Positions 54,563-63,010 are shown, numbered from the stretch's first letter. The stretch: DNA of 64,000 bases from Lapidilactobacillus achengensis (GCF_003946655.1 NZ_RHOV01000002.1:124001-188000), one strand, 5' to 3'. Translations and numbers: made by a program. The notes: generated by a model not told the origin, from the letters alone.

Positions 54563-55120
54563 TCAGCCTCTTGGACCCACCTTGAGGAAATCGACCAACA
54601 CTTGTTGCTTTTGCCGCCTAGGTAATTCTTGGGCTAGCACGACCATATCACGTAATTGGATCCCGTCTTCGAAAATCGGTTGATCATATTGCTTAAAGAA
54701 ATCGCGGCGCACATGATCGAAGCGAAAACCTTGACGCAAATAAAAACGCAGATTCGCCAGCGAAGCATCACCCGTTCCCACCAGCAAAGTTTCTTGATGG
54801 GTAAGGACCGCTTTGTGCCAGATCCAAGCCACCAACCAGCCGCCCAATCCCTGATTTTGCCTGGTGGGGGCCACCGCCAGATTCATGATCTCCCAAGTCG
54901 GCGCCATCGCTTCATCCGCCGGTACCGGCCGCACCGCAATGCTGGCGATAAACCGATCATCCTGACGCAAGGCCCAGTAGTCACAGTCCAGTAAATAGCG
55001 AGCGATCATCCCCTGATCCTCATCGGCCAAGCAGAGTAACGCCGCCAATTGCGCCCACGCTTCGTCCGCCGCCAATTGCCACAAGCTGATTCCTGACGAC
55101 CACTTCAGTAGCTCACCCAT
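54563..55120 (-). CDS. GNAT-family N-acetyltransferase
   Basis: About 185 residues. Acetyl-CoA motif A: NLAVAPTRQNQGLGGWLVAWIW; later LRFYLRQGFRFDHV and a C-terminal IQLRDMVVLAQEL. ATG 55120 preferred because GAAGGAAA lies eight bases upstream; an ATG at 55138 has none. Substrate unknown. The interval 55121-55445 upstream has no gene; it contains three short direct repeats TTTCAYCCAG (55316-55352) and the csp terminator. Confidence 0.85.
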   Translation of the reverse strand: MGELLKWSSGISLWQLAADEAWAQLAALLCLADEDQGMIARYLLDCDYWALRQDDRFIASIAVRPVPADEAMAPTWEIMNLAVAPTRQNQGLGGWLVAWIWHKAVLTHQETLLVGTGDASLANLRFYLRQGFRFDHVRRDFFKQYDQPIFEDGIQLRDMVVLAQELPRRQKQQVLVDFLKVGPRG

Positions 55121-55392
55121 CTGATCATTTCCTTCCATCTTTCAGCGCGCGATGGCTCCAACCCACCTACCCCGCTAAAAAGTGACTTTGAATTCTATTA
55201 TAACGATTTTTCTCCCACTTTACCGCCTGATTAGCAAATTATCGCGGTAAACTTGCCTACTAGGACCTCATCTGGTCTTTAAACGAACATTTCGATCTCC
55301 TATTCAGGTTGGCGTTTCATCCAGTCATTTCATCCAGGCGTTTCACCCAGGCTGGCAAGGCTGTTCGGCTAAGGATATTGAATTAATTGTAC

Positions 55393-55427
55393 AAAAAAAG
55401 GACCGGCACTTTGCCGATCCAAAAAAC
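55393..55427 (-). terminator. Terminator of the cold-shock gene
   Basis: GGATCGGCA pairs with TGCCGGTCC, then TTTTTTT on the minus strand. Confidence 0.88.
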
Positions 55428-55445
55428 TTTTTAATCAAAAATTAA

Positions 55446-55646
55446 TTAGTCTTTGTTAACGTTAACGGCTTGAGGTCCGCGATCGCTTTCTTCGATGTCG
55501 AAAGTAACGCCTTGGCCTTCTTCAAGAGTCTTGTAGCCGTCGCCTTGGATAGCTGAGAAATGTACGAATACATCGCTGCCATCTTCGCGAGTGATAAAGC
55601 CGTAACCTTTTTCTGCGTTAAACCATTTTACTGTTCCGTGTTCCAT
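55446..55646 (-). CDS. Cold-shock protein (CspA family)
   Basis: 66 residues, one cold-shock domain. RNP1 is KGYGFI, RNP2 is VFVHFS; start [13 protein letters not shown]. It binds single-stranded nucleic acid and acts as an RNA chaperone. GGAGGAA precedes the ATG and the promoter lies 120 bases upstream, giving the long leader usual for csp genes. Confidence 0.97.
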   Translation of the reverse strand: MEHGTVKWFNAEKGYGFITREDGSDVFVHFSAIQGDGYKTLEEGQGVTFDIEESDRGPQAVNVNKD

Positions 55647-55765
55647 TAGAACGTTTCCTCCTTGATAAAGCTAAAAATTTGTATGTGTGTATTTCTGTGT
55701 GGTACTTGTTGGAAGAAAGTCTATGCGAACAATCGAACCAATACCATTCAAAAAGTACAACTCTT

Positions 55766-55794
55766 ATACTATCATGCAGGGCGAAAGAATACAA
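55766..55794 (-). promoter_or_regulatory. Promoter of the cold-shock gene
   Basis: On the minus strand TTGTAT (55794-55789), 17-base spacer, TAGTAT (55771-55766). The predicted leader is about 110-120 bases. Confidence 0.65.
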
Positions 55795-56007
55795 GCGTTT
55801 TTGCGGAAATTGTGCGGACTTTCTTTATTACAGCAACAATTAAAACGCATTCATGGATCGCCTTTTTTTATCATCTTCCTGCCATTTGTTGGCACTTAAT
55901 GACCGCCTAGGCTAATCACCGACCAACCTGTCGGCTCATTTTTCAAATTCTTCTTTAATGCGCGTGGTGAATATGGTAACTTATTAACTATAAGGGGAGT
56001 CAAACTC

Positions 56008-56652
56008 ATGAAAAAAACACCAGTTTACTTAATTTTATTAGCGCTACCACTGCTGATCCTGCTGACCGCTTGCCAGAAAGCGACCGATCACACCGCCGAT
56101 CTCAGGAATGACGTGCAAACGATCCAAGCCGAGATCGCCACCCAACGCAAGGAACTCAAGACGATCTACCAAAAATACGCACAATTACAAAAGGCTTTCG
56201 CCAAAGAGCAAAAAAATAACCCGGAAACCAATCTATTGACCGACCATTCGACCCGGACCTACCGCCTGAATGAACAGGCGCGAAAAAGTTTGGATCGTCT
56301 AGGTCGTAGCCAAAAACAAGTCTTAAAGATCAATGAACGGGTGAAAAAAGTCGATATCACCCGCATCAACGGGCTGACCTCGGCGGAGGTGACAGAACTG
56401 ACTCAAAGTATCCACATTATTTCTTTGGATCATGAAAACTTTACCAATTTTATTTCGGCTTTCCAGAAAGATCAGACCGAGTTTTATCGCGACGCCCCAG
56501 AATTGTTCGCGGCGGACAAGGATGGGCTGGATGAACGCCAATCGCGATCACGGCGCTATCTGGGCGCGGTGGATCAACAACTTGAAATTTTGCAAGTCAA
56601 TTTAAATAGTACCGAAGCTGCCGCTAAAAAAATTCTCAAGAGCATCAGTTGA
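56008..56652 (+). CDS. YkyA-like lipoprotein
   Basis: 214 residues. The signal peptide ends with the lipobox LTAC (residues 19-22 or so), followed by a long helical chain with coiled-coil character (DVQTIQAEIATQRKELKTIY, then KSLDRLGRSQKQVLKINERV). This matches the YkyA family of putative cell-wall-binding lipoproteins, of unknown role. AAGGGGAG precedes the ATG. Confidence 0.85.
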   Translation: MKKTPVYLILLALPLLILLTACQKATDHTADLRNDVQTIQAEIATQRKELKTIYQKYAQLQKAFAKEQKNNPETNLLTDHSTRTYRLNEQARKSLDRLGRSQKQVLKINERVKKVDITRINGLTSAEVTELTQSIHIISLDHENFTNFISAFQKDQTEFYRDAPELFAADKDGLDERQSRSRRYLGAVDQQLEILQVNLNSTEAAAKKILKSIS

Positions 56653-56698
56653 GAGTTTTTTTATTTCCGCCAATGTGCTGACCATGAGGGGAGATTGT

Positions 56699-57070
56699 CC
56701 GCAGCTTGCGCTGCGCGTGGCGTTGGTGGTTGGCAGATGTGGTGGGACTCCAGGTCGGGCTGGGGGTGGTGGAACGCGGCGGGCACGATTTTGAGCTTTT
56801 CGGAAACCCACCGAAAATCTCAAAACTCGGCCTTATTGTAGGCGATAAATCGCCAACAATAATATCGCGGCTGACTCACCCCCAGCCCGACCTTCCGTCA
56901 ACAAACGAACGGACCACCAACGCCAGAGTGCGGAACACAACGGGTTGACTTCGAGCATTAACCTAGTCAGGATTTTGGAGGCCGGTCTTGGCCTCCAGAA
57001 GACTGACGTAGTTAAGCGCAGAAGTCAGTTGTGTAGAGCACGTTTCAACGCCACGCTCCGCTCCAGCCGC
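56699..57070 (-). repeat. T-element T10 (type D) interrupted by A17
   Basis: Reverse copy. Outermost arms CCGC-AGCTTGCGC and GCTCCGCTCCAGCCGC, then GCGTGGCGTTGGTGG/CCACCAACGCC-ACGC with A17 inside the right arm. AGGTCGGGCTGGGGGTG pairs with CACCCCCAGCCCGACCT. Hairpins as in T5. Confidence 0.8.
56925..57047 (+). repeat. A-element A17 (inside T10)
   Basis: Outer arms GGAACACAACGGGTTGACTTC/GAAGTCAGTTGTGT, inner TCAGGATTTTGGAGGCC/GGCCTCCAGAAGACTGA. AACGCC is found on both sides of it, while uninterrupted D copies have it once. Confidence 0.83.
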
Positions 57071-57433
57071 TCAACGTTTTAACAGCCGTTTGAGCACTCA
57101 CGCCAACCAGTAGGCTATGGTCAAGTGATGGGGAACCACGCAAATGACGACCGTGGTTAGTGGTCACCAGTTTTAAATTGGTGACCCCAGTGCAATTTGC
57201 CTGATGAACTGGGTCAGGTTCTTGATGAATCAACTGAATCGTTCGGTTTCACCAAAAGATTGTTACGGAAACGAGTAAAAATGCTCAGCCTACGCAAAAA
57301 GCCCCGACTCCTAATCCAAATCCGTTGGTGTTGCCGTACCATCAAAAAAGTGTGATGGTTTTGACCACCACACTTGCAAAAGCACTTCGTCAAATCCTTC
57401 GCCTTCGATTGCAGATCGGCTCAATTCTGTTCA
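57071..57433. repeat. Linker of composite unit U5
   Basis: About 360 bases, reverse of the U1 linker: TTTGAGCACTCACGCC, GACGACCGTGGTTAGTGG, a palindrome GGTCACCAG/TTGGTGACC, CAGCCTACGCAAAAAG, TGGTGTTGCCGTACCA. Confidence 0.7.
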
Positions 57434-57592
57434 GCAACCGGCTGGGACTGCGCGGCTCAGTGGTGAAATTGTCCTTGGCGGCTTTGCCGCTTAGGACAAG
57501 GCCTGATTTTGAGACAAGCCGCGGGTTTTGCGGATTGGCTCAAAACAGTGCCCACCACGTTCCAGTCCGCAACAGCAGTCCCAGCCGGTTGC
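57434..57592 (+). repeat. T-element T11 (type C)
   Basis: Forward copy, outer stem as in T6, hairpin 1 GTCCTTGGCGGC/GCCGCTTAGGAC, hairpin 2 of the TTTTGAG/CTCAAAA kind. Ends with CCTGCAATCAAGC as in U4. Confidence 0.8.
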
Positions 57593-57673
57593 GTTCCCGC
57601 CCAAACCCACCAAAAACCTGCAATCAAGCGTAACCCAATGAACAGAAAACATTTTTTCCAGCAGAGAAAACCA

Positions 57674-58291
57674 TTAAGACTGCCGCCGCTGCCAAACATG
57701 AATCAGCGGAATCCCCAACAGTGGCACGATAAACAGCGCGCTGATCGCCTCGGCCAAGCCGTTGACCCCCAGCACCGTCAACAAAATGACAAACAAATTC
57801 CGCGAATCCCCTTGGTAGCCCAGTTGGCTCAACAAGGTACTGGACTGATTCAAGTAAAATAAGCTGGACAAGGCGATCACGGTAAATGTGTTCAACGCCG
57901 CGCCGAAGAACCCGATCAGCCCATAACTCACGGCCTGAGGAATTTTGAGTTTACGCAACCAGCTGGCGCCAAGACCGGTCAACCAGCCAACTAGAAAGCG
58001 GGGCACAATGGCGATGACAGGATTAGCGAACAATAGAAACGTGACCGTTCCTGGCATGGTATAAGCGCGGATCAAGGAAGTGACGCCCCAGATCAAGCCC
58101 AGTAGCGCGCCGTCTTTTGGCCCCAGCATCACGGCGCCAACCATAACCGTCATGACCATTAATGTAATCACCGGCATCCCTGGTAAAAGTGGAATATAGC
58201 CGAGAAACGGAACAAACGATTGTAAAATCAGAATAGCTGTAAAAATACCAAGGATCGCGATTTCTCGTGCCTTACCACGACTTCGATTCAT
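57674..58291 (-). CDS. ECF transporter S component (pantothenate-type candidate)
   Basis: 205 residues with about six membrane segments. The motif PFLGYIPLLPGMPVITLMVMTV, MLGPKDGALLGLIWG and MPGTVTFLLFANP fit the PanT-like vitamin-binding S components of energy-coupling-factor transporters, which share EcfA/A'/T modules encoded elsewhere. Substrate is inferred. ATG 58291 is preferred to the GTG at 58300 because GAGG lies eight bases before it. No riboswitch seen upstream. Confidence 0.85.
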   Translation of the reverse strand: MNRSRGKAREIAILGIFTAILILQSFVPFLGYIPLLPGMPVITLMVMTVMVGAVMLGPKDGALLGLIWGVTSLIRAYTMPGTVTFLLFANPVIAIVPRFLVGWLTGLGASWLRKLKIPQAVSYGLIGFFGAALNTFTVIALSSLFYLNQSSTLLSQLGYQGDSRNLFVILLTVLGVNGLAEAISALFIVPLLGIPLIHVWQRRQS

Positions 58292-58462
58292 TTCAGTCAC
58301 CTCATTGAATAAATATGCCGGACAAGATTACGCAACCTCCGCTGACCGCGACAAATCAATCAGCACCATTGTTCTAAACTGGTCTAATTCTACCTGAACC
58401 CCTGAGAAAAAGAAAGTCCCGAGCCGTTGAAGTTTGGCAGACTGGTCGAAAATAAAACAGCG

Positions 58463-58493
58463 GCTCAAAATCAACCCGTTGTGTTCCGCACTC
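58463..58493 (-). repeat. A-element A18, 5' end fragment
   Basis: Only the last 30 bases (on the plus strand CAAAATCAACCCGTTGTGTT, CCGCACTC) of an A15-type element remain. Confidence 0.65.
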
Positions 58494-58571
58494 AAAACGT
58501 GTTCGCCGACCTAGCTTCTTGCGCTTAGCTACGCAATTGTTCCGGAAGCTGACCATGTCGGCTCACACTCT
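58494..58571 (-). repeat. A-element A19, internally deleted
   Basis: Keeps both ends but jumps from the inner CAATTGTTCCGGAAGC directly to CTGACCATGTCGGCTC. The join falls at GAAGC, which occurs in both the inner and outer arms. Confidence 0.7.
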
Positions 58572-58573
58572 TT

Positions 58574-58698
58574 TTTGAAACGTGCTCCACACAACTGACT
58601 TTTCCGCTTAACTACGCCAGGCTTCTGGAGGCAAAGCCCAGCCTCCAAAAGCCTGGCTAGGTTAATGCTCAAAGTCAACCCGTTGTGTTCCGCACTCT
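58574..58698 (-). repeat. A-element A20
   Basis: Full-length minus-strand copy, outer arms as A15, inner CCAGGCTTTTGGAGGC/GCCTCCAGAAGCCTGG. Abuts T12 (GGCGTTGGTGG). Confidence 0.83.
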
Positions 58699-59026
58699 GG
58701 CGTTGGTGGGCTGTTCGTTCGCTCGGCGGAAGGTCGGGCTGGGGGTGAGTCAGCCGCGATATTATTCTTGGCGGCTCTGCCGCCTAGAATAAGGCTCAGC
58801 TTTGAGATTTTCGGTGCATTTCCGAAAAGCTCAAAGTGACGCCCGCCGCGTTCGAAACAGAGTGTGGAACGCAATGGGTTGCTTTTGAGCACGACTAGCG
58901 ATTTTGCTGGATTGATGCAATCAATCAAGTGAAATTGCGTATCGGCGCAGAAAGCAATTGCGTGGAACACGTTTCCACCACCCCCAGCCCGACCTGGAGC
59001 CCCACCACATCTGCAATCCACCAACG
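58699..59026 (+). repeat. T-element T12 (type D) interrupted by A21
   Basis: Forward copy. Outer GGCGTTGGTGG/CCACCAACG, GTCGGGCTGGGGGTG/CACCCCCAGCCCGAC, hairpin 1 TTCTTGGCGGC/GCCGCCTAGAA, hairpin 2 CTTTGAG-TTTTCGG/CCGAAAA-CTCAAAG. A21 sits between GCGTTC and CACCACCCCC. Confidence 0.8.
58859..58975 (+). repeat. A-element A21 (inside T12), divergent
   Basis: Ends AGAGTGTGG and ACACGTTTC, preceded by GAAAC. Outer arms GAACGCAAT-GGGTT-GCTTT/AAAGC-A-ATTGCGT. The inner part is new (GGATTGATG/CAATCAATC) but CTAGC and GCGTA are kept. Confidence 0.78.
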
Positions 59027-59063
59027 TCACGCGCAGCGCAAGCGACTGCCGATATTTTTCCAC

Positions 59064-59092
59064 TTGACGGCTTGGAAACATTGCCGTAAACT
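59064..59092 (+). promoter_or_regulatory. Promoter of the ABC-transporter leader
   Basis: TTGACG (59064-59069), 17-base spacer, TAAACT (59087-59092). The predicted start is near 59099. Confidence 0.7.
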
Positions 59093-59125
59093 AAACCTAA
59101 TCAATCAACGGAAGGACGAAAAGTT

Positions 59126-59173
59126 ATGATGACAAACGTAATGACATTAAATGGACGTTGGCAAAGCCGGTAA
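59126..59173 (+). CDS. Leader peptide candidate
   Basis: A 15-codon frame MMTNVMTLNGRWQSR ending in TAA, with GGAAGGA about ten bases upstream. It has one tryptophan codon near its end and is directly followed by mutually exclusive hairpins and two terminators, the order found in translation-controlled attenuators. It precedes a TrpX-type transporter operon. Translation is inferred only. Confidence 0.5.
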   Translation: MMTNVMTLNGRWQSR

Positions 59174-59297
59174 GCAAGTCGTCATCGAGGTAGATGCGAC
59201 TTGTGCTCTTCAGAGTGCTCATCGCATCTGCGCCGGCCAACTTTTCGTATGAAGGGGTCCGCACGGATGTTAATCCGCCAGCGGGCCTTTTATTTTT
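59174..59297 (+). promoter_or_regulatory. Attenuator-like leader with alternative hairpins
   Basis: CAAGTCG (59175-59181) can pair with CGACTTG (59197-59203). AGATGCGA (59192-59199) can pair with TCGCATCT (59222-59229). The two share GCGA and so exclude each other. A third hairpin, GGTCCGC/GCGGGCC with inner CGGAT/ATCCG, is followed by TTTTATTTTT (59256-59297), a terminator. Confidence 0.6.
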
Positions 59298-59329
59298 GGG
59301 TATCCAGGTGGACTGGGTACCCTTTTTTT
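59298..59329 (+). terminator. Second leader terminator
   Basis: GGGTATCCAG pairs with CTGGGTACCC (one G-T), loop GTGGA, then TTTTTTT. A strong terminator 160 bases before the ABC operon. Confidence 0.85.
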
Positions 59330-59335
59330 CGAATC

Positions 59336-59452
59336 ATGTTTACCGAACCGGCTTCTTCCGCTTAACTACGCAACGATTCCGGTGGCAAAAATCGCCACCA
59401 TAATCCTGGCTAGGTTAATGCTCAGAAGCTGACCAGGTCGGCTCACACTCTG
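59336..59452 (-). repeat. A-element A22, chimaeric and antisense
   Basis: Minus-strand copy lacking the normal TTTGAAACGTG end. The inner arms pair only partly (GATTCCGGTGGC against GCCACCATAATCC), as if two copies were spliced. Lies between the leader and the ABC operon. Confidence 0.7.
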
Positions 59453-59487
59453 CTTTGACCAACAATGATGAAATGAGGTAGGAAAAA

Positions 59488-60480
59488 ATGAAACGGTTAT
59501 ATGGGTTAATTGGGCTGATCCTGGTTTTTCTGGGCTTTGCTTTCGTTAAGGAACGGCAACAAGATCAGCAACAAGCGGCAGTGCCAACTGTCGGGATCTT
59601 ACAACTGGTCTCGCACCCGGCCTTGGACGCGATCCACCGGGGCATCATCGCCGGACTGGCGGATGAAGGCTACCAGGTCGGCAAAAATATCAAAATCGAT
59701 TTTCAAAACGCGCAAAATGATCAGAGTAATTTGAAAACAATGAGCGCGCGCTTCGTCAACGAACAGGCCAGCGCCATGATCGGGATCGCCACTCCGGCAG
59801 CGCAAGCGTTGGCCAATGCGTCGACGACGATTCCTGTTGTTTTAGGCGCGATCACCGATCCGGAGGGGGCCCATTTGGTCAAGAATAACCAGCGACCAGG
59901 CGGTAACGTGACCGGGGTATCTGATCAAGCCCCCTTGAAAGCTCAGCTGAAATTGATTCAGCGGATCATGCCGCAGATGAAAACATTGGGAATCATTTAC
60001 ACCTCGTCTGACGACTCCGCCACCGCGCAATATCACCAATTCGTCAAAATTTGCCAGGCGGCCGGAGTGCCTCTCAAGGCCTATTCGATCGCCAGCACCA
60101 ACGATTTGAATCAAGTCGCCCAACAAATGATCAGTCAAGTTGACGCGATCTATGTCCCCACAGATAACACCGTGGCCAGCGCGATGCAGACGCTGGTGGC
60201 CACGGCCAATACCGCCAAAATCCCGGTTTTCCCAGCGGTGGACACGATGGTCAAGGCGGGTGGTCTGGCGACCTTAAGCATCAATCAATATCAATTAGGC
60301 GTCGCCACCGGCAAAATGACGGCCAAAATTCTTAAAGGCGCCGTGCCGGCCACGACCCCGATCCACTTCGAGCGGAAAGGTGAATTGACGTTAAACCTTA
60401 GTGCCGCCAAGAAACTGGGCATCACTTTCCCAGCGGATCTAATCAAACAAGCGCAACAAGATGGGGAGGTTTTCAAATGA
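59488..60480 (+). CDS. ABC transporter substrate-binding protein (TrpX-like)
   Basis: 330 residues. A single N-terminal hydrophobic segment (about 4-20) serves as signal/anchor; there is no lipobox cysteine. The family pattern starts VGILQLVSHPALDAIHRGI and goes on with PVVLGAITDPEGAHLV, GNVTGVSD and IYVPTDNTVASAM. Members of this family in Lactobacillales carry tryptophan or related aromatic compounds. GAGGTAGG precedes the ATG; its stop overlaps the permease start by four bases. Confidence 0.92.
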   Translation: MKRLYGLIGLILVFLGFAFVKERQQDQQQAAVPTVGILQLVSHPALDAIHRGIIAGLADEGYQVGKNIKIDFQNAQNDQSNLKTMSARFVNEQASAMIGIATPAAQALANASTTIPVVLGAITDPEGAHLVKNNQRPGGNVTGVSDQAPLKAQLKLIQRIMPQMKTLGIIYTSSDDSATAQYHQFVKICQAAGVPLKAYSIASTNDLNQVAQQMISQVDAIYVPTDNTVASAMQTLVATANTAKIPVFPAVDTMVKAGGLATLSINQYQLGVATGKMTAKILKGAVPATTPIHFERKGELTLNLSAAKKLGITFPADLIKQAQQDGEVFK

Positions 60481-61376
60481 GTTTAATGGTTTCAGCAATC
60501 GGTCAAGGTTTGTTGTGGGCGGTTCTAGGCGTGGGCCTATTCCTGACCTTCCGGATCCTTGATTTCGCCGATATGACGGTTGAAGGCACCTTCCCCTTAG
60601 GCGCGGCGGTTTGCGTCGCCGGGATCAGTCACGGGCTCTCCCCGCTGGCCGCCACGTTATTGGCTTTCGTGATCGGGAGTTTAGCCGGTTTGATGACCGG
60701 ATTATTATATACCAAGGGGCACATTCCGATCCTGTTGGCGGGAATCCTGGTGATGACCGCCTGCTATTCGATCAATCTACGTATTTTAGGCCGGGCCAAC
60801 TTGTCATTATTAGGGCAAAAAACGCTGTTCAAGCTTCCTTTTCTGAAAAGTTTGCCGCCTTACTTTGACGGGGTTTTCTTAGGGGCGGTGATCATGATCC
60901 TCGTCACGAGTTTGGTGATCTATTTCCTGCAAACCGACCTTGGTCAGGCCTTTATCGCGACCGGCGACAATCAAACCATGGCCCGTTCTCTGAGCATCAA
61001 CACCGACCGCATGAAAATCCTCGGCTTAATGGTTTCCAACGGCCTGATCGCTTTTGGCGGCGCGCTTGTCGCCCAAAATAACGGCTACGCGGACGTGAAC
61101 ATGGGGATCGGTATTATTGTGATCGCCCTGGCCTCGATCATTATTGGTGAGGTGGCCTTTGGCGAATTGACCTTGAATCAACGTTTGGTGGCGGTGACTT
61201 TAGGTAGTATTTTGTACCGCTTCGTCTTACTGCTAGTCTTGAAACTTGGCTTCAACGCCAACGACTTAAACTTACTGTCCGCCATTGTCTTGGCGCTATG
61301 CATGATGTTGCCGGTCTTCGAGCAACACTTACACCTCAAACACTTATTGAAACGGGGGTTAGATCGCAATGTCTAA
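60477..61376 (+). CDS. ABC transporter permease (TrpY-like)
   Basis: 299 residues with about eight or nine membrane segments and the N-terminal signature FRILDFADMTVEGTFPLGAA seen in this permease family. TGDNQTMARSLSINTDRMKILGL is the probable cytoplasmic coupling region. Overlaps both neighbours (four and eight bases). Confidence 0.92.
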   Translation: MSLMVSAIGQGLLWAVLGVGLFLTFRILDFADMTVEGTFPLGAAVCVAGISHGLSPLAATLLAFVIGSLAGLMTGLLYTKGHIPILLAGILVMTACYSINLRILGRANLSLLGQKTLFKLPFLKSLPPYFDGVFLGAVIMILVTSLVIYFLQTDLGQAFIATGDNQTMARSLSINTDRMKILGLMVSNGLIAFGGALVAQNNGYADVNMGIGIIVIALASIIIGEVAFGELTLNQRLVAVTLGSILYRFVLLLVLKLGFNANDLNLLSAIVLALCMMLPVFEQHLHLKHLLKRGLDRNV

Positions 61377-62139
61377 ACCATTATTGGAATTACAAGATCT
61401 GGTTGTAAAAGTCAATCGCCAGACAAACGAAGAATTACGAATCCTGGACGATCTTAATTTGACCATCAATCAAGGCGACTTCATCACCGTATTAGGTTCC
61501 AATGGCGCGGGCAAATCCACCCTATTCAACGCCATCGCCGGCGATCTCGCGTTAAGCAGCGGCCAAATCAAGCTCCACGGCAACGATGTGACCCACGATT
61601 CGGTGGAAAAACGGACCCGCTTTCTCGGTCGTGTTTTCCAAGATCCAAAACTGGGCACGGCGCCGCGAATGACCGTGGCGGAAAACCTATTATTGGCTGA
61701 GCGGCGCGGACAACGGCGCGGCTTGCGACCACGACATTTGAAACAACAACACCAACGTTACCAAGAATTAACGGCAGCCATGGGGAATGGTTTGGAGCAA
61801 CGTTTGGATACCCCCACCGGGAACTTGTCCGGCGGGCAACGGCAAGCGTTAAGTTTCCTAATGGCCACGATCCGCCGCCCAGAACTATTGCTACTGGACG
61901 AACATACCGCCGCGTTGGATCCCCAAACCAGCCAAAGTTTGATGACCTTGACCGAACAGCGGGTCAGCCAGGCCCAACTTACTTGTTTAATGATCACCCA
62001 CCATTTGGAAGACGCCCTCACCTATGGCAATCGCCTGATCGTCTTACACCAAGGCCGGATCACATTTGACGTCACCGGGGCGGCGAAACAAGCGTTGACC
62101 AAAGAGCAGTTGTACCAATTCTTCGCCACGATCGACTGA
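61369..62139 (+). CDS. ABC transporter ATP-binding protein (TrpZ-like)
   Basis: 256 residues. Walker A GSNGAGKST, Q-loop VFQDPKLGTAPRMTVAENLL, signature NLSGGQRQALSF, Walker B ELLLLDEHTAALDP, H-loop MITHHLEDA. It powers the import of the ligand delivered by the first gene of the operon. A bidirectional terminator separates it from nagB. Confidence 0.95.
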   Translation: MSKPLLELQDLVVKVNRQTNEELRILDDLNLTINQGDFITVLGSNGAGKSTLFNAIAGDLALSSGQIKLHGNDVTHDSVEKRTRFLGRVFQDPKLGTAPRMTVAENLLLAERRGQRRGLRPRHLKQQHQRYQELTAAMGNGLEQRLDTPTGNLSGGQRQALSFLMATIRRPELLLLDEHTAALDPQTSQSLMTLTEQRVSQAQLTCLMITHHLEDALTYGNRLIVLHQGRITFDVTGAAKQALTKEQLYQFFATID

Positions 62140-62180
62140 CACTGAGTTGGTCATCGTTTACTCGCAATTTTAAAGGTTGC

Positions 62181-62223
62181 AAAAAGCCAGTCCGCGGCGA
62201 TTCACACCACGGACTGGCTTTTC
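62181..62223. terminator. Bidirectional terminator between the ABC operon and nagB
   Basis: AAAAGCCAGTCCG pairs with CGGACTGGCTTTT; T-runs on both strands. Confidence 0.9.
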
Positions 62224-62244
62224 TTAGCTGAAGCTTGTATCGAA

Positions 62245-62952
62245 TTATTTAGACAATTTGCTGGCAGCAGCTTCGTCCAAAATCAAGATCACATTGTCAT
62301 GATTTTGCAAAGCGCTAGCGGGAACATGAGTTGTCACTGGGCCTTCAACCGTTTCTTTGATGGCATCAGCTTTATCAGCGCCATACGCGATCAAAATAAT
62401 TTCCTTGCCCTTCATGATCGAACCGATCCCCATGGAGATCGCGAAACGAGGCACATCTTTTTCATCGGCGAAGAACCGTGAGTTCGCGTCGATCGTGGAT
62501 TGCGTCAAGGCCACTTTTTGGGTTTTGCCGTCCAAGTCAGAACCAGGCTCGTTGAATCCGATATGACCATTGCGGCCGATCCCCAAAATCTGGATATCGA
62601 TTGGGTGTTCCGCCAATAATTTCTCATAAGCGGCCGCCGCGGCGTCTGTATCTGGATTAGCCCCATCAGGCACATAGCTCGCCTTGAATGGCTTCTTGCT
62701 GAAAAGATGTTCATTCATGAAATAGTGATAGCTTTGATCGTTGTCAGGCGTCAACCCAACATATTCATCCAAGTTCATTGAAACCATTTGGGAGAAGTCC
62801 AGGTCACTTTGGCACATTGCCTCATAAAGTGAGATCGGTGTGCTCCCAGTCGCCAGGCCTAAGACCTGCGCGCCATGCGCCATTCCTGCTTTGATCAGTT
62901 CGAAAGCGGCTTGTCCGCCGGCAAGTTTATCTTTAACAATTTTGATATCCAT
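62245..62952 (-). CDS. nagB: Glucosamine-6-phosphate deaminase
   Basis: 235 residues converting glucosamine 6-phosphate to fructose 6-phosphate and ammonia. Motifs: LGLATGSTPISLYEA (phosphate loop), MVSMNLDEYVGL, and GIGRNGHIGFNEPGSDL with the catalytic Asp/His. The shorter, non-allosteric Gram-positive form. GGAGG precedes the ATG; promoter and NagR-type operator lie upstream. Confidence 0.97.
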   Translation of the reverse strand: MDIKIVKDKLAGGQAAFELIKAGMAHGAQVLGLATGSTPISLYEAMCQSDLDFSQMVSMNLDEYVGLTPDNDQSYHYFMNEHLFSKKPFKASYVPDGANPDTDAAAAAYEKLLAEHPIDIQILGIGRNGHIGFNEPGSDLDGKTQKVALTQSTIDANSRFFADEKDVPRFAISMGIGSIMKGKEIILIAYGADKADAIKETVEGPVTTHVPASALQNHDNVILILDEAAASKLSK

Positions 62953-62969
62953 CCATACATCCTCCTTGT

Positions 62970-63010
62970 TTGGTCTAGTCCAATTTACCGCGAAATGAGC
63001 GTTTTGTCAA
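62970..63010 (-). promoter_or_regulatory. nagB promoter with NagR/DasR-type operator
   Basis: On the minus strand TTGACA (63010-63005), 17-base spacer, TAAATT (62987-62982). TTGGTCTAGTCCAA at 62970-62983 overlaps the -10 box and start site. It is one base away per half from the GntR-family NagR/DasR type TGGTCTAGACCA. Repression relieved by an amino-sugar phosphate is the likely logic; the regulator gene is not in the window. Confidence 0.75.

Noticed and set aside
59126-59335. T-box riboswitch before the ABC operon
   Set aside because: Neither the AGAGA-type stem I bulge nor the GGGTGGNACCGCG antiterminator motif is found.
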